Of a stretch of 43,905 nucleotides of DNA, positions 30,830-40,403 are shown piece after piece; within the stretch, counting starts at the first letter, position 1, and each line of letters starts with the position of its first letter. The stretch is taken from assembly GCF_029866045.1 (NCBI RefSeq), contig NZ_JARXAB010000095.1:1-43905 (forward strand), given 5' to 3'. Source of the DNA: Ramlibacter sp. Its GTDB lineage: Bacteria > Pseudomonadota > Gammaproteobacteria > Burkholderiales > Burkholderiaceae_C. The translations under genes and the position numbers were made by a program. The notes under the pieces are model-generated. The model was not told where the DNA came from. It saw only the letters and a list, made by a program, of their open reading frames with translations, and ran no database searches.

Positions 30830-31861
30830 ATGAAAGCCACAGACAAGACACAACGCCGGCAACTGATTCGGGCCGGCCTGGGGGCCGCCGTATTGCTGGC
30901 TGCGCCGGCCTATGTGCGTGCACAAGCCCTCTCGCGCCCCAACATCATCGTCGCGCGTCCGCTCACGGTGCTCAATCATGCCGCCGCTGTCGATGCCGCG
31001 CTGCGCATGGATGCGTTTAAGGCCGAGGGCCTGAACGTCACGGTGAGCAACTTCAGAAGCTGGAGCGAGGTGACGCAGCTGACCATGAGCGAGCGTGGTG
31101 TGTTCGGTCTGGGTGCCAACACATTGATCCGTGCGGTGATGGGGCAAAACGCTCCCGTGCGCCAAATTGCCATGGTCTCCACCCTGCTGCCCTACAACTT
31201 CTGGTCGCGCCCGGGCAGCGGCATTGACAAGTTCTCCGACCTCAAGGGCAAGCGCATCCAGACCGTGCGTCCTGGCGAGACACTCGATCTGGTCTGGAAC
31301 GAGTTGCTCACCGACGCCGGCGTAGCCTTGACCGATGTGGTTCGCGTCGAAGGCTTTGACGGCTTTGGCGCGCTGGCCTCCAACACGGTCGACGCTGCGA
31401 ACATGAACGACAGCCTGTTCGGCCGTGCACGCCAGCAGGGCTTCAAGAGGCTGATCGATTACAACGACTGGCGCAAGTCCAAGGGTATGAAGAACGGGGC
31501 GGCCAACCTCGGCTGGTCCACAGGTACCGCAACGCTGGAAAACCATCCGGACACCGTGCGCGCCTTCTTGCGCGCGATGGTCAAGGCCACCCTGCGCATG
31601 CGCCAGGACAAGGCATTCACCATGGAAGTCATGACCGCTGCGCCCTACCGCATGGACGCAAAGACTGCCGAAGAATCCTGGGAACTGCACCGCGGTCACT
31701 GGATGATGCGCATGGACGCTTCTCGCGGCGACTTTGAATTTGACATTGAGAAGGCCGCCAAGGGCATGAACGTTCCCCTCAACCAGGTTCCCCGAGAAAG
31801 GCTCGTGGCTGCCGACCCCATTCGCACCGTTCTCAATGAACTGGGCGTGAACTTTGGCTGA
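30830..31861 (+). CDS. NMT1/SsuA-type ABC transporter receptor
   Basis: A 343-residue periplasmic receptor. Tat-like leader (RRQLIRAGLGAAVLLAAP, cleavage near YVRAQ). The mature protein has the THI5/NMT1-type layout, with FKAEGLNVTVSNF, DLKGKRIQTVRPGE and a C-terminal helical lobe. ATG 30830 has AGAGGAGA ahead of it. Followed by ATPase and permease genes in the receptor-ATPase-permease order of the nitrate/sulfonate/taurine/pyrimidine-precursor family. Probably imports an organic acid or sulfonate-like substrate for the neighbouring pathway. Confidence 0.9.
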   Translation: MKATDKTQRRQLIRAGLGAAVLLAAPAYVRAQALSRPNIIVARPLTVLNHAAAVDAALRMDAFKAEGLNVTVSNFRSWSEVTQLTMSERGVFGLGANTLIRAVMGQNAPVRQIAMVSTLLPYNFWSRPGSGIDKFSDLKGKRIQTVRPGETLDLVWNELLTDAGVALTDVVRVEGFDGFGALASNTVDAANMNDSLFGRARQQGFKRLIDYNDWRKSKGMKNGAANLGWSTGTATLENHPDTVRAFLRAMVKATLRMRQDKAFTMEVMTAAPYRMDAKTAEESWELHRGHWMMRMDASRGDFEFDIEKAAKGMNVPLNQVPRERLVAADPIRTVLNELGVNFG

Positions 31862-31868
31862 CCTGCGC

Positions 31869-32627
31869 ATGTCCGACCTGCTTGAAGTTCACCAGATCCA
31901 CAAGACATTCGATACGGCAAAGGGCTCGCTATCGGTGATTGAGGGCGTCTCCTTCACCCAGCGAGAGGGAGAGCTGATCACCATCGTGGGTGCCAGTGGC
32001 TCGGGAAAAACGACGCTGCTGCGAATCATTGCCGGACTCGAAACGTCCAACCAGGGCCATGTGAAACTGCAAGGTCAAGAAATCAATGGTCCTGGACCGG
32101 AGCGCTCCATGGTGTTTCAGCAGTCGGGGCTGATGCCTTGGCTGACCGTGGAGCAAAATGTGCGCTTCTCACTGCACACGCTGGGCCTGACTGACCAAGA
32201 GCAGTCGGCCCGGGTGCAAGACGCCATCAACCGGGTCGGACTCAAGGGCTTTGAGCAATTCGCGCCCAAGCAGTTGTCGGGCGGAATGCAGCAGCGGGTG
32301 GGCATTGCCCGTGCCATCGCGGTGAAGCCCAAGCTGCTTCTATGCGACGAGCCGTTCGCCTCGGTCGACGCCATGACCCGCCAATCGCTGCAGCATGACT
32401 TGCAAAAGGTGGTCGCAGAGGGCAACACCTCGGCGCTGCTGGTCACCCACGACATTGAGGAAGCGATCTACCTGGGCGACCGGATCATTGTCCTGTCTTC
32501 GCGTCCGGCCAAGGTGATGGAAATCATCCCTGTGGATATTCCACGGCCCCGAGCCCCGCTCGTGCGAACCCAGTCCTATTTCCAGGACCTGCGCGAGCAC
32601 ATTTGGAAAAAGCTGCAAATCCAGTGA
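31869..32627 (+). CDS. ABC transporter ATPase, SsuB/TauB/NitT type
   Basis: A 252-residue ATPase. Walker A GASGSGKTTLLRIIAGL near 39-55, Q-loop VFQQSGLMPWLTV, signature LSGGMQQRVGIARAI near 135-149, Walker B LLLCDEPFASVD near 155-166, switch His in VTHDIEEAI. MPWLTV after the Q-loop is typical of this family. Starts seven bases after the receptor stop and overlaps the permease gene by GTGA. Confidence 0.95.
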   Translation: MSDLLEVHQIHKTFDTAKGSLSVIEGVSFTQREGELITIVGASGSGKTTLLRIIAGLETSNQGHVKLQGQEINGPGPERSMVFQQSGLMPWLTVEQNVRFSLHTLGLTDQEQSARVQDAINRVGLKGFEQFAPKQLSGGMQQRVGIARAIAVKPKLLLCDEPFASVDAMTRQSLQHDLQKVVAEGNTSALLVTHDIEEAIYLGDRIIVLSSRPAKVMEIIPVDIPRPRAPLVRTQSYFQDLREHIWKKLQIQ

Positions 32628-33382
32628 AAAAGAATACTTCTCTTCCTGCTTGGATCTACAGCCTGCTGATCCTGGTGGTGGTGCTGTCCCTTTGGGAGGG
32701 ACTGTCTCGCTACAAGATCATCAACCCGCTGTTCCTCAGTTCACCCACGGAAATCCTGGCAGCGGGTTACGACCTGATGAAGTCGGGAGAATTCTTCACG
32801 CACCTGCGACAGTCAGCCTATATCTACGTGGTGGGCGTGGTCGCGGGCTGCCTGGCGGGCGCGTTGCTCGGGCTGGCCATGGGCTGGTGGCGTCGCTTTG
32901 GCGATATCGTCGACCCGTATGTGGTGTTCTTTTCAGCCATGCCACGGGTTGCGCTGTACCCGGTTTTCATCATGCTTATGGGCGTGGGCAGCCTCTCCCG
33001 CATCCTGATCGTCCTGATCGGCGTGATGTTTCCGATGCTGTTCAACGCCTACGTGGGCGCCAAGCAGACATCCAAGCAACTGCTCGAGGTCGCCCAGGTG
33101 TTTGGCTACCGCCGCCATGAGATCTTCTACAAAGTGGTGCTTCCGTCTGCCATGCCCTACCTCATGGCGGGCTTTCGCAACGGGGTGACGCTGGGCATGA
33201 TTCTGGTGGTGGTGTCCGAGTTCTTCGGGGCTTCGGGTGGCCTGGGCCAGCAGATTGCGGTGACCGCACAGTTTTTCCAGACTTCGTTCATGTACGCCTG
33301 GGTGATCTACACCTCCTTGCTGGCGCTTGCCTTTGTCAAGTTGACCGATTGGCTGGAGCGGCGCCTCCTGTGGTGGTCTTGA
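32624..33382 (+). CDS. ABC transporter permease, SsuC/TauC type
   Basis: A 252-residue inner-membrane permease with about six membrane segments. The EAA-like coupling loop is visible as EVAQVFGYRRHEIFYKVVLPSAMPYLMAG near 152-180. GTG 32624 overlaps the ATPase stop; an earlier TTG is unlikely. Completes the three-gene importer. Confidence 0.93.
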   Translation: MKKNTSLPAWIYSLLILVVVLSLWEGLSRYKIINPLFLSSPTEILAAGYDLMKSGEFFTHLRQSAYIYVVGVVAGCLAGALLGLAMGWWRRFGDIVDPYVVFFSAMPRVALYPVFIMLMGVGSLSRILIVLIGVMFPMLFNAYVGAKQTSKQLLEVAQVFGYRRHEIFYKVVLPSAMPYLMAGFRNGVTLGMILVVVSEFFGASGGLGQQIAVTAQFFQTSFMYAWVIYTSLLALAFVKLTDWLERRLLWWS

Positions 33383-33407
33383 CAGCCCGGCGGGCCTCCC
33401 GCTGACC

Positions 33408-34649
33408 GTGACTGACCCGAGCAGTTCTCCGGCGACCGACCCTGATCGGCTCTGGTCCTACCGCGCCTTTGCCAACTACTGGTTCGGTCGCATTGCGGCT
33501 ACCGCCGGCCACCAGATGCTGGCGCTGTGGATCTCCTGGCGCTTGTATGAGTTGACGGGTTCCGCCTGGCTGCTGGGGATCGCAGGCCTGATTCAGTTCC
33601 TGCCCTCGCTGGTGTTCTTTCTTTGGGCAGGCGATCTGGCCGACCGGGTCGACCGCCGACTGATCCTTTTTGGGGTCATGGTCACCGAGGCCCTGAGCCT
33701 GATCCTGCTCGTCGTGGCCGAGGCCAGCGGTTGGATGTCCAGCGCGATGCTTTTGAGCATGTGCGTGCTACTGGGGAGTTTGCGGCCGTTCTTCATGTCT
33801 TCGCAGCAGTCGCTGGCACCGCGCCTGGTGCCGGGGAGATTGCTGGCACGTGCCATGGCCCTGAGCAGCGCCGGTTCGCAGGCGATGTTCATTGCTGGCC
33901 CGGCCATCGCCGGCTTGCTGCTGATTTGGGGAGCACTTCCGGTGCTGGTGCTGTGCGGCATTACCTTCTCGATCTCGGCCTTCTTCTTTCGCCGCGTGCA
34001 CTCGGACTTCACCCCGCCACCGAGCCGCAGCCGGTCCCTCAGCGAGCTGTTCAGCGGCTTTCGCTTTGTGCGCAGTCACCCGTCCATCCTGGGGTCGATC
34101 ACGCTCGATCTTTTTGTGGTGATGCTGGGTGGCGTCACGGCGCTGCTGCCCATTTATGCCAAGGATGTTCTGGCAGTGGACTCCTGGGGCTTGGGCCTGA
34201 TGCGGGGCGCGCCGGCGATCGGCGCCCTCATCGTGTCGGTGGTTCTGGCGCGATGGAGCATTCAGCGAAAGGCCGGTCGCTATATGTTTGGCAGCGTGGT
34301 GGTGTATGCCGGGGCACTGATCGTGTTTGGTGTTTCGCACTCCTTGGCGCTGTCGGTCGTGGCGTTGGCCATTAGCGGTGCGGCCGACATGGTCAGCGTG
34401 GTCATTCGCCAGTCCCTGGTCCAAATCGATACGCCAGACGAGATGCGCGGAAAAGTCAGCGCCATCAATTCAGTGTGTATCGTCGCCTCGAACCACCTAG
34501 GGGATTTTCGGGCCGGCATGACTGCCCACGGTCTGGGGGCGGCCGGAGCGGTCACCGTGGGCGCGGTGGGGAGCCTGCTGGTCGCCGGGCTTTGGATCCG
34601 GTGGTTCCCGCAGTTGTGGCGGCGCGAGACGCTCAGCGGCGATAGGTAG
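33408..34649 (+). CDS. Major facilitator superfamily transporter (MFS_3/EntS-like)
   Basis: A 413-residue carrier with about 12 membrane segments. The loop between segments 2 and 3 has the MFS signature as GDLADRVDRRLILFG. Homologues include EntS-type siderophore and drug exporters, with a cytoplasmic N-terminus of about 20 polar residues as seen here. Starts at a GTG 25 bases after the permease gene, so it is probably the last gene of the module 2 operon, exporting or importing a pathway compound. It converges with the GntR gene across 44 bases. Confidence 0.88.
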   Translation: MTDPSSSPATDPDRLWSYRAFANYWFGRIAATAGHQMLALWISWRLYELTGSAWLLGIAGLIQFLPSLVFFLWAGDLADRVDRRLILFGVMVTEALSLILLVVAEASGWMSSAMLLSMCVLLGSLRPFFMSSQQSLAPRLVPGRLLARAMALSSAGSQAMFIAGPAIAGLLLIWGALPVLVLCGITFSISAFFFRRVHSDFTPPPSRSRSLSELFSGFRFVRSHPSILGSITLDLFVVMLGGVTALLPIYAKDVLAVDSWGLGLMRGAPAIGALIVSVVLARWSIQRKAGRYMFGSVVVYAGALIVFGVSHSLALSVVALAISGAADMVSVVIRQSLVQIDTPDEMRGKVSAINSVCIVASNHLGDFRAGMTAHGLGAAGAVTVGAVGSLLVAGLWIRWFPQLWRRETLSGDR

Positions 34650-34693
34650 GCGGGGGGCGCCGGGCACATGCCGCAGGCCCCAACAGAGGCGAC

Positions 34694-35410
34694 CTATCGG
34701 CTGTCTGCTTGCCCGTTCAGGCGCGCCATGTGCATCTCGTGCAGCGTGATTTTTCGCACCTCGGACTGGCTGGTCATGATGTGTGCGCTGAGCAGCATGA
34801 CCGCCTGCTCGGCTCGCTTGGCCTTGACGGCGCGCAGGATCTTTCCGTGCTCCTCGTAGGTGAGGTCGATACGCGGCTGCTTTGTAAAGTCAAGCCGGCG
34901 GATCACGCGGATACGCTCAGTCACATCGCGATGGACACGCGCCATTTCGGCATTTCCGGCGGCACTGACCAGTGCGCAGTGGAAGGCCTCGTCCCATTGC
35001 GCGACCTGATGGGTGTCGCTGCTTCGCTGCGCCACCGGTACCAGCCAGATCTGTGACAGGGCATCGATCTGTGTCCGGTCGACTTGGCTGTAGCCCTCGC
35101 AAATGCGCCGAACCGCGGTGGTCTCCAGCAGCAGGCGAAGGTCATAGAGTGCGTCATAACGGGCGAAGTCGAACGGAAGTACCCGCCACCCGCTGCGAAA
35201 CAGCACCTCCACATGGCCCTCTTGTTGCAGGCGGAACAGGGCCTGGCGAACCGGCGTGCGCGACACACCCAGGCGCTCACAGATCTCGTTTTCTGTGAAG
35301 CGGTCTCCGGCGACGAGCTGAAAGTTCTCGATGTCGCGCTTGACCTGGTAATACACCGCCTCTGCGCGTGAGCCCTCGCGCTGGCCGCTGGGTTTGATGA
35401 TGGCTTCCAT
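34694..35410 (-). CDS. GntR-family regulator, FCD (FadR) subfamily
   Basis: A 238-residue regulator. The winged helix spans about 15-80 (AVYYQVKRDIEN, FTENEICERLGVSRTPVRQALFRLQQEGHV), and the all-helical FCD domain follows, with metal-ligand candidates in DEAFHCAL and later HRDV, EHGKIL and AHIM. FCD regulators sense small carboxylates or related metabolites. It is the last gene of the leftward nitrogen operon, nine bases after a cysteine hydrolase, and so probably regulates that operon from within. Confidence 0.93.
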   Translation of the reverse strand: MEAIIKPSGQREGSRAEAVYYQVKRDIENFQLVAGDRFTENEICERLGVSRTPVRQALFRLQQEGHVEVLFRSGWRVLPFDFARYDALYDLRLLLETTAVRRICEGYSQVDRTQIDALSQIWLVPVAQRSSDTHQVAQWDEAFHCALVSAAGNAEMARVHRDVTERIRVIRRLDFTKQPRIDLTYEEHGKILRAVKAKRAEQAVMLLSAHIMTSQSEVRKITLHEMHMARLNGQADSR

Positions 35411-35419
35411 GGCTGGCCC

Positions 35420-36085
35420 TTAAGTCGCCCGGACGGTCGCAAGCAAATCAGCGCTGGACGCAGTCCAACCCACGATAGCCCCCTGCGCGCGGATCATCTC
35501 GAGGGTGGCGGCCTTGAAATGCGCGAAATAGCTCTCGGTGCAATCTTCGAGCAGCAAGCAGTCATAGCCGCGGTCGTTGGCTTCACGCATGGAGGTCTGC
35601 ACACAGACTTCCGTCGTGACCCCCATGAAAATGAGGTGGCTGACTCCTGCCTCCTGCAGGCGCTCGTGCAGACCGGTGCCGTAAAACATGCCCTTGCCTG
35701 GTTTGTCGATCACCCATTCGCCGGTCGCAGGCGCCAGGGCGTCGATGATTTGGCTGCCAGGCTCGCCTGCCACGAGGATGCGCCCCATCGGACCGACATC
35801 ACCAATACGCAAGGTGGGCTGACCGCGCTGGCGTTTGGCCGGCGGGCAGTCGGACAAGTCGGCCCGGTGCGCCTCGCGTGTGTGCAAAACCTTGGCTCCG
35901 GTGGCGCGCCAAGCCGCAAGCAACTCCCTGCACGCCGGCACGATGGCAGACAAGCGGGACACGTCATTGCCCAGGGTTTCACCAAAGCCACCGGGTTCAA
36001 TGAAGTCGCGTTGCATGTCGATGATGACAAGGGCTGTGCGGGAAAGCTCGAACTCGAACGCGAAAGGGTTGGCCTGTAGGCGCAT
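35420..36085 (-). CDS. Isochorismatase-fold cysteine hydrolase 1
   Basis: A 221-residue hydrolase. The Asp-Lys-Cys triad is recognisable: IDMQRDF near 22-28, the IDKPGKGMF lysine near 126 and [17 protein letters not shown] with the nucleophile Cys near 160. Members cleave C-N bonds in ureides and amides (biuret, ureidoacrylate, N-carbamoylsarcosine, maleamate). It is a diverged paralogue of the hydrolase at 37726, from which it differs in the substrate loop around 75-100. It overlaps the ABC ATPase gene by ATGA. Substrate unassigned. Confidence 0.88.
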   Translation of the reverse strand: MRLQANPFAFEFELSRTALVIIDMQRDFIEPGGFGETLGNDVSRLSAIVPACRELLAAWRATGAKVLHTREAHRADLSDCPPAKRQRGQPTLRIGDVGPMGRILVAGEPGSQIIDALAPATGEWVIDKPGKGMFYGTGLHERLQEAGVSHLIFMGVTTEVCVQTSMREANDRGYDCLLLEDCTESYFAHFKAATLEMIRAQGAIVGWTASSADLLATVRAT

Positions 36086-37716
36086 CAGGCAGCCTCAACT
36101 TCTTCTTGATCTTGCGTGTGATGCCCGCCACCCATGTAGGCGCCAAGCACATGGCGCTGCGCGTCCGCAGCCGCTGTTTCGTGGACGATCCGGCCTTCAC
36201 TCATGACCACAATGCGGTCGGCCAAGCCGAGGAGTTCGTCAATGTCTTCACTGATCAAAAGGATAGCACCCCCTTTGGCGCGCACGCCGAGGATGCGCGA
36301 ATGGATTTCGCGTACCGCAGCGAAATCCAGACCGAAAACCGGGTTCATCGCGATCAAGACCTGGATTTCTCCGGCCAGTTCGCGCGCGAGCACCGCACGT
36401 TGCACATTGCCGCCGGAGAGGCTGGCGATGGGCGCGCCCTCCCCCTGCGTCTTGATGCCGTACTCGGAAATCCAATCCCGGGCACGCTGCCGCCACAGCC
36501 CCGGCCGCAGCCAGCCGCCGCGACTCAGGGGAGCTACATCAAAATCGCGCAGGGCCATGTTGTCCGACACGCTCATCGCGCCCACGCAGCCATTGCGCAG
36601 CGGCTCCTCCGGCAGGCTGCGCAATTTGAGCTGCCGGTTCTGGGCGCGCGAACCTTGGTAGGGAACACCGAGAACCTGGACGGCCCCGGACAGGCGGGCG
36701 CGCTGACCGACGATCGCCTCCATGAGTTCGCGCTGGCCGTTGCCGGACACGCCCGCCACACCCAAAATTTCTCCGGAACGTACGGCAAAACTCACCCGCT
36801 CCACGGCCACCGTGCCACGGTCTCCCAGCACACAGAGGTCACGCACCGCAAGCCCGGCCTGCGAATCCCCAGAGTCGGCGCCAAGGGCGTCCGCACGAGA
36901 AACCGGCTCGACCGGCGGCCGAATGACATCTGGCCCGGCCTCGCTCGCCTGAGCGTGCTCGTACCCAATCATCGCCTGCGCCAGCAGCGCAGGCGTCACC
37001 TCGGACACCGCACTGTGGTGGACCGCTTTGCCGCGCCGAAGCACCGTCACATCGTCGGCATAGGCCATCACCTCGCGGAACTTGTGGGTAATGAGCAAGA
37101 CGGTGCACTGACCGCTGCGGGCGAACTCGCGCACATGGCCCAGGACTTCATCCGCCTCCTGCGGGGTCAGCACCGAGGTGGGTTCATCCAGAATCAGCAA
37201 ACGCGGCTTCAGGTACAGCTGCTTCAACAGTTCGAGCTTTTGCTTTTGACCGGCCGCCATCGCTCCGGGGTAAGCGTCCAGATCCATGCGAAACGGCGTT
37301 GTCTGCATGAACGCCGCCAGGCGCTCACGCTCGCGCCGCCAATCAATCCAGGCGGGCACTTGCCCCCCCGCCAGCAACAGGTTTTCCGCCACTGTCATGC
37401 CAGGCGCCAGTGTGAAATGCTGATAGACCATGCCGATGCCCAGCGAGCGGGCCATCACAGGGTTGGCAATTTGTTGCTCGCGGTCATCACAGAGGATGGC
37501 GCCCTCCTCGGCTGTGTGAAAGCCTGCGATGCACTTGACCAGCGTGCTCTTGCCCGCGCCGTTCTCGCCCAGAAGGGCGTGAACCGTGCCGGGTCGGACA
37601 TCGATCGACACCTGGTCGAGCGCGGTAAAGCTTCCAAACCGCTTCGTGAGCAGAAAGGTCTGGAGCGCCATCGCGCCCTCAGGAGCCACCGGCGGGTTGA
37701 TGCGAACAACGCTCAT
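36085..37716 (-). CDS. Tandem ABC ATPase of a Bmp/nucleoside-type importer
   Basis: A 543-residue double ATPase. First half: Walker [17 protein letters not shown] near 53-68, signature region [14 protein letters not shown], Walker [14 protein letters not shown]. Second half: degenerate Walker A ([12 protein letters not shown]) but intact [16 protein letters not shown]. Such asymmetric tandem ATPases drive the Bmp/NupABC-type nucleoside and purine importers and the sugar CUT2 importers. The permeases and receptor with which it belongs are at 39480-42665, separated from it by two enzyme genes, which is unusual. Confidence 0.93.
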   Translation of the reverse strand: MSVVRINPPVAPEGAMALQTFLLTKRFGSFTALDQVSIDVRPGTVHALLGENGAGKSTLVKCIAGFHTAEEGAILCDDREQQIANPVMARSLGIGMVYQHFTLAPGMTVAENLLLAGGQVPAWIDWRRERERLAAFMQTTPFRMDLDAYPGAMAAGQKQKLELLKQLYLKPRLLILDEPTSVLTPQEADEVLGHVREFARSGQCTVLLITHKFREVMAYADDVTVLRRGKAVHHSAVSEVTPALLAQAMIGYEHAQASEAGPDVIRPPVEPVSRADALGADSGDSQAGLAVRDLCVLGDRGTVAVERVSFAVRSGEILGVAGVSGNGQRELMEAIVGQRARLSGAVQVLGVPYQGSRAQNRQLKLRSLPEEPLRNGCVGAMSVSDNMALRDFDVAPLSRGGWLRPGLWRQRARDWISEYGIKTQGEGAPIASLSGGNVQRAVLARELAGEIQVLIAMNPVFGLDFAAVREIHSRILGVRAKGGAILLISEDIDELLGLADRIVVMSEGRIVHETAAADAQRHVLGAYMGGGHHTQDQEEVEAA

Positions 37717-37725
37717 AACAGGCCT

Positions 37726-38409
37726 CTAGCCCAGAGCGGACAGCAGGGACGCCGAATCCGCATGGGCGCCGAACACGCCGTGCTGCATCGTGATCATCTT
37801 CAACGCCGCTAGGTGGTTGCCATGGTCGGTGGCAGCGGTGCCGTCCGACAGCATGAGGCATTCAAAGCCGCGGTCATTGGCCTCGCGCATGGTGGTGTGC
37901 ACGCACACGTCGGTGGTAATGCCGCACAGTACCAGGTTGTCAATGCCACGGGTACGCAAGACGAGTTCAAGGTCGGTTGCGCAAAACGAACCTTTGCCGG
38001 GCTTGTCGATGATCACCTCACCGGTCTGGGGAGCGAGCTCGGGGATGATTTCCCAGCCGACTTCGCCGCGCACCAGAATCTTTCCGCAGGGCCCCGGGTC
38101 GCCAATTCCGGCACCGATCTGCCGCGATCGCCAACGCTTGTTGGCCGGCAGATCCGAGAGGTCGGGGCGGTGGCCTTCCCGGGTGTGAATGATGTGGAAC
38201 CCCAACTCACGCATACGCGCCATCGCGCGCTGAATCGGCTCGATGGGCGCCCGGGTGAGCGAGATGTCGTAGCCCATGGAATCCACATAGCCGCCCACAC
38301 CGCAAAAGTCGGTCTGCATGTCAATGACGACCAGTGCGGTGTTCTCGGGCCGCAAGTCGCCGTTCCAGGGCCAGGCATACGGGTTGGCCTGCACAAAGCG
38401 CTGGGTCAT
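37726..38409 (-). CDS. biuH: Isochorismatase-fold cysteine hydrolase 2, biuret-hydrolase-like
   Basis: A 227-residue cysteine hydrolase. [15 protein letters not shown] near 29-43 holds the catalytic Asp34; [12 protein letters not shown] near 134-145 the Lys; [17 protein letters not shown] the nucleophile Cys169. The run [20 protein letters not shown], and [14 protein letters not shown] after it, match from memory the rhizobial biuret hydrolase BiuH closely, much more so than RutB or PncA. It would turn biuret into allophanate and ammonia. Context agrees: an AtzE/HpxZ-like pair and a formamidase-like protein share the operon. No allophanate hydrolase (AtzF) or cyanurate hydrolase is in the window. 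Confidence 0.75.
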   Translation of the reverse strand: MTQRFVQANPYAWPWNGDLRPENTALVVIDMQTDFCGVGGYVDSMGYDISLTRAPIEPIQRAMARMRELGFHIIHTREGHRPDLSDLPANKRWRSRQIGAGIGDPGPCGKILVRGEVGWEIIPELAPQTGEVIIDKPGKGSFCATDLELVLRTRGIDNLVLCGITTDVCVHTTMREANDRGFECLMLSDGTAATDHGNHLAALKMITMQHGVFGAHADSASLLSALG

Positions 38410-38411
38410 GG

Positions 38412-39467
38412 TCAGGCTGCCTTCTTGGGCAAAGTGGCCTCTGCAACCGCCATTGCGTCGGGCACCAGCGGATGCGGCTCAGGGCCGCGGTAGTGGCGTG
38501 TCGGCGCCGCAAACCCACAGCTTGTGCCGTCAGTCACCTGAACCTCCCAGGGCAGTTGGTAACGCCCGGCCGCCATGTCCTGCATGAAGGTGTAGGGGCA
38601 ATCCTGCGCGCCGCCCTTCACCGCCACATAACCGCGGTGATAGAGCTGATAGATGTTGTTCTCTACACCCCAGCCGCTGCGGGCCTCACGCACAAGGTCC
38701 GGGCGCAGTTCGGCGGTGACGATCTCGTCCGGACGCCCGCCCCCCTCGACCAGCACGGTACCGTCGAAATTGCAGAACATGCCCTCCCCCATCGAATCGA
38801 AGGTGCCGTCGCTGCCACACATGCACACACTGGCGGTGTAGGCGAGGTTCTGGAAGGCATTGGCCTGGTTGGTGATCTTCCAGGCATGGCGAATCGGCGC
38901 GGTGTAGCCGGCGGTGCGGATGATGACCTCGGCACCCTTGTAGGCCGCCTCGCGCGCCATTTCCGGGAACATGCCGTCGTGGCAGATGATGAGGGACAGC
39001 TTGCTCCCCTTGGGCCCTTCACAGACCGGAATACCCAGGTTGCCCGGCTCCCAAGGTTCCACCGGAACCCAGGGGTGGAGCTTGCGGTAGTAAAGCCGGA
39101 TTTCACCTTGGTCGTCGATGATCAGCCCGCTGTTGTACGGGTTGCCATGCGGGTTAGCTTCCATGATCGAGAAGCAGCCCCAGATCCTGTTTTGCTGACA
39201 GGCATTTTTGAAGGAAGCCACCTCCGGGCCGTCCAGGCTCACCATCAGCTCCGGCGCAGTGCTCATGCTCAGCCCGTGCAGCGAGTACTCGGGAAACACC
39301 ACCAGATCCATGGTGGACTGGTTGCGGCGCGCCTTGGCCACCATTTGCACAATGCGCTGAACCTGCGCCGCCAGTTGCACCGGGGTGTCCACCACGGGCA
39401 GCTGCAGTTGCACCAGCCCCATCACCACGCCATTGGCTGATTTGTTCAAGCCTCCAAGACCGCTCAT
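38412..39467 (-). CDS. Nitrilase-superfamily amidase, formamidase (AmiF)-like
   Basis: A 351-residue aliphatic-amidase-type carbon-nitrogen hydrolase. Catalytic residues: Glu60 in VFPEYSLHG, Lys129 in YRKLHPW, Glu137 and Cys162 in ICHDGMFPE. The opening about 20 residues, [17 protein letters not shown], and [17 protein letters not shown] correspond better to formamidase AmiF than to acetamidase AmiE. It would release ammonia from formamide or a similar short amide. Its location between the permeases and the biuret-hydrolase-like gene (two bases from the latter) suggests it acts on a product of the imported compound. Confidence 0.9.
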   Translation of the reverse strand: MSGLGGLNKSANGVVMGLVQLQLPVVDTPVQLAAQVQRIVQMVAKARRNQSTMDLVVFPEYSLHGLSMSTAPELMVSLDGPEVASFKNACQQNRIWGCFSIMEANPHGNPYNSGLIIDDQGEIRLYYRKLHPWVPVEPWEPGNLGIPVCEGPKGSKLSLIICHDGMFPEMAREAAYKGAEVIIRTAGYTAPIRHAWKITNQANAFQNLAYTASVCMCGSDGTFDSMGEGMFCNFDGTVLVEGGGRPDEIVTAELRPDLVREARSGWGVENNIYQLYHRGYVAVKGGAQDCPYTFMQDMAAGRYQLPWEVQVTDGTSCGFAAPTRHYRGPEPHPLVPDAMAVAEATLPKKAA

Positions 39468-39479
39468 CGCTCTTCTCCT

Positions 39480-40403
39480 TTACTTTGCGTTGGCTGTGAG
39501 TTCGCCAGGGCTGCCGGCAGACGCCGTGCCGGGCCTGCAGGTACTCACCAAAATCAACAGGGTGAGCACATAAGGAACCGTGTTGAACAGGTGATAGCCC
39601 CACCCGATGCCGATCGACTGCAGCGCAGGGCCGATGGCACCGGCACCACCAAACAGGGCCGCTGCGGCAATGCAGCGCAGCGGGCTCCAGCGGGCGAAGA
39701 TGACCAGCGCCACCGCAATCAGGCCCTGCCCGCTGGAAATACCCTCATTCCAGCTGCCGGGGTAGAACAGGGTGAGCGAAGCGCCCCCCAAACCGGCAAT
39801 GGCCCCGCCGGCCATGGTTGCCCCCATCCGAATCCGTTTGACCGAGTAGCCCAGGGCACGGGCTGCGTTGGCCGAATCTCCGGCCATGCGTAACACCAGC
39901 CCGGCGCGGGTACGGCGCAGAACCCAGGCCATTGCCACCGCCAGCAAGAGGCCGATGGGGAGCAAGGCGTTGATCTGCAGCGCGGCGCGGACCGACGAGA
40001 TGTCGCTCCAATCACCCAATGGCAGGGCCGGAATCTGAGGCGCCTGGGGCTGGATGAGGGGCTTGCCGAGAAAAAATGCCAGGCCCATTCCGAGCAGCAT
40101 CAGCGCAATGCCCGTGGCCACATCATTCACGCGGGGCAGCGAGCACAGCGCCGCATGAAGACAAGCCAACGCGGCCCCGGCGGCTGCAGCCACCAGCACA
40201 CCGACCCAGGCGGAGCCGCTGAGATAAGCGCCCCCAAAGGCCGCCATCGCCGAGAGCACCAGAACACCCTCGAGACCGAGGTTGATGCGCCCAGACTTTT
40301 CAGTCAGGCACTCACCCAGACTCACAAACAGAAAAGGTACCCCCACGCGCAGGGCACCGCCTGCAAGTGCCGCGAAAAGGGCGATCCACTGGTCAGCTGT
40401 CAT
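39480..40403 (-). CDS. Bmp-type ABC importer permease 2
   Basis: A 307-residue membrane protein, about 8-10 segments. ATG 40403 overlaps the stop of the upstream permease (ATGA); a longer frame upstream lies inside that gene. The NupC/YufQ signature is visible early as SGRINLGLEGVLVLSAMAAF (residues near 32-51). It pairs with permease 1 and the tandem ATPase at 36085. Confidence 0.92.
   Translation of the reverse strand: MTADQWIALFAALAGGALRVGVPFLFVSLGECLTEKSGRINLGLEGVLVLSAMAAFGGAYLSGSAWVGVLVAAAAGAALACLHAALCSLPRVNDVATGIALMLLGMGLAFFLGKPLIQPQAPQIPALPLGDWSDISSVRAALQINALLPIGLLLAVAMAWVLRRTRAGLVLRMAGDSANAARALGYSVKRIRMGATMAGGAIAGLGGASLTLFYPGSWNEGISSGQGLIAVALVIFARWSPLRCIAAAALFGGAGAIGPALQSIGIGWGYHLFNTVPYVLTLLILVSTCRPGTASAGSPGELTANAK

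Noticed and set aside
36106-37812. Very long open frame (568 codons) opposite the tandem ABC ATPase
   Set aside because: His/Arg-rich translation without any domain pattern; the minus-strand protein has Walker and signature motifs.
37726-38409. Ureidoacrylate hydrolase RutB or nicotinamidase
   Set aside because: The loop after HTREGHRPD and the [11 protein letters not shown] segment fit biuret hydrolase, and no other rut genes are present.
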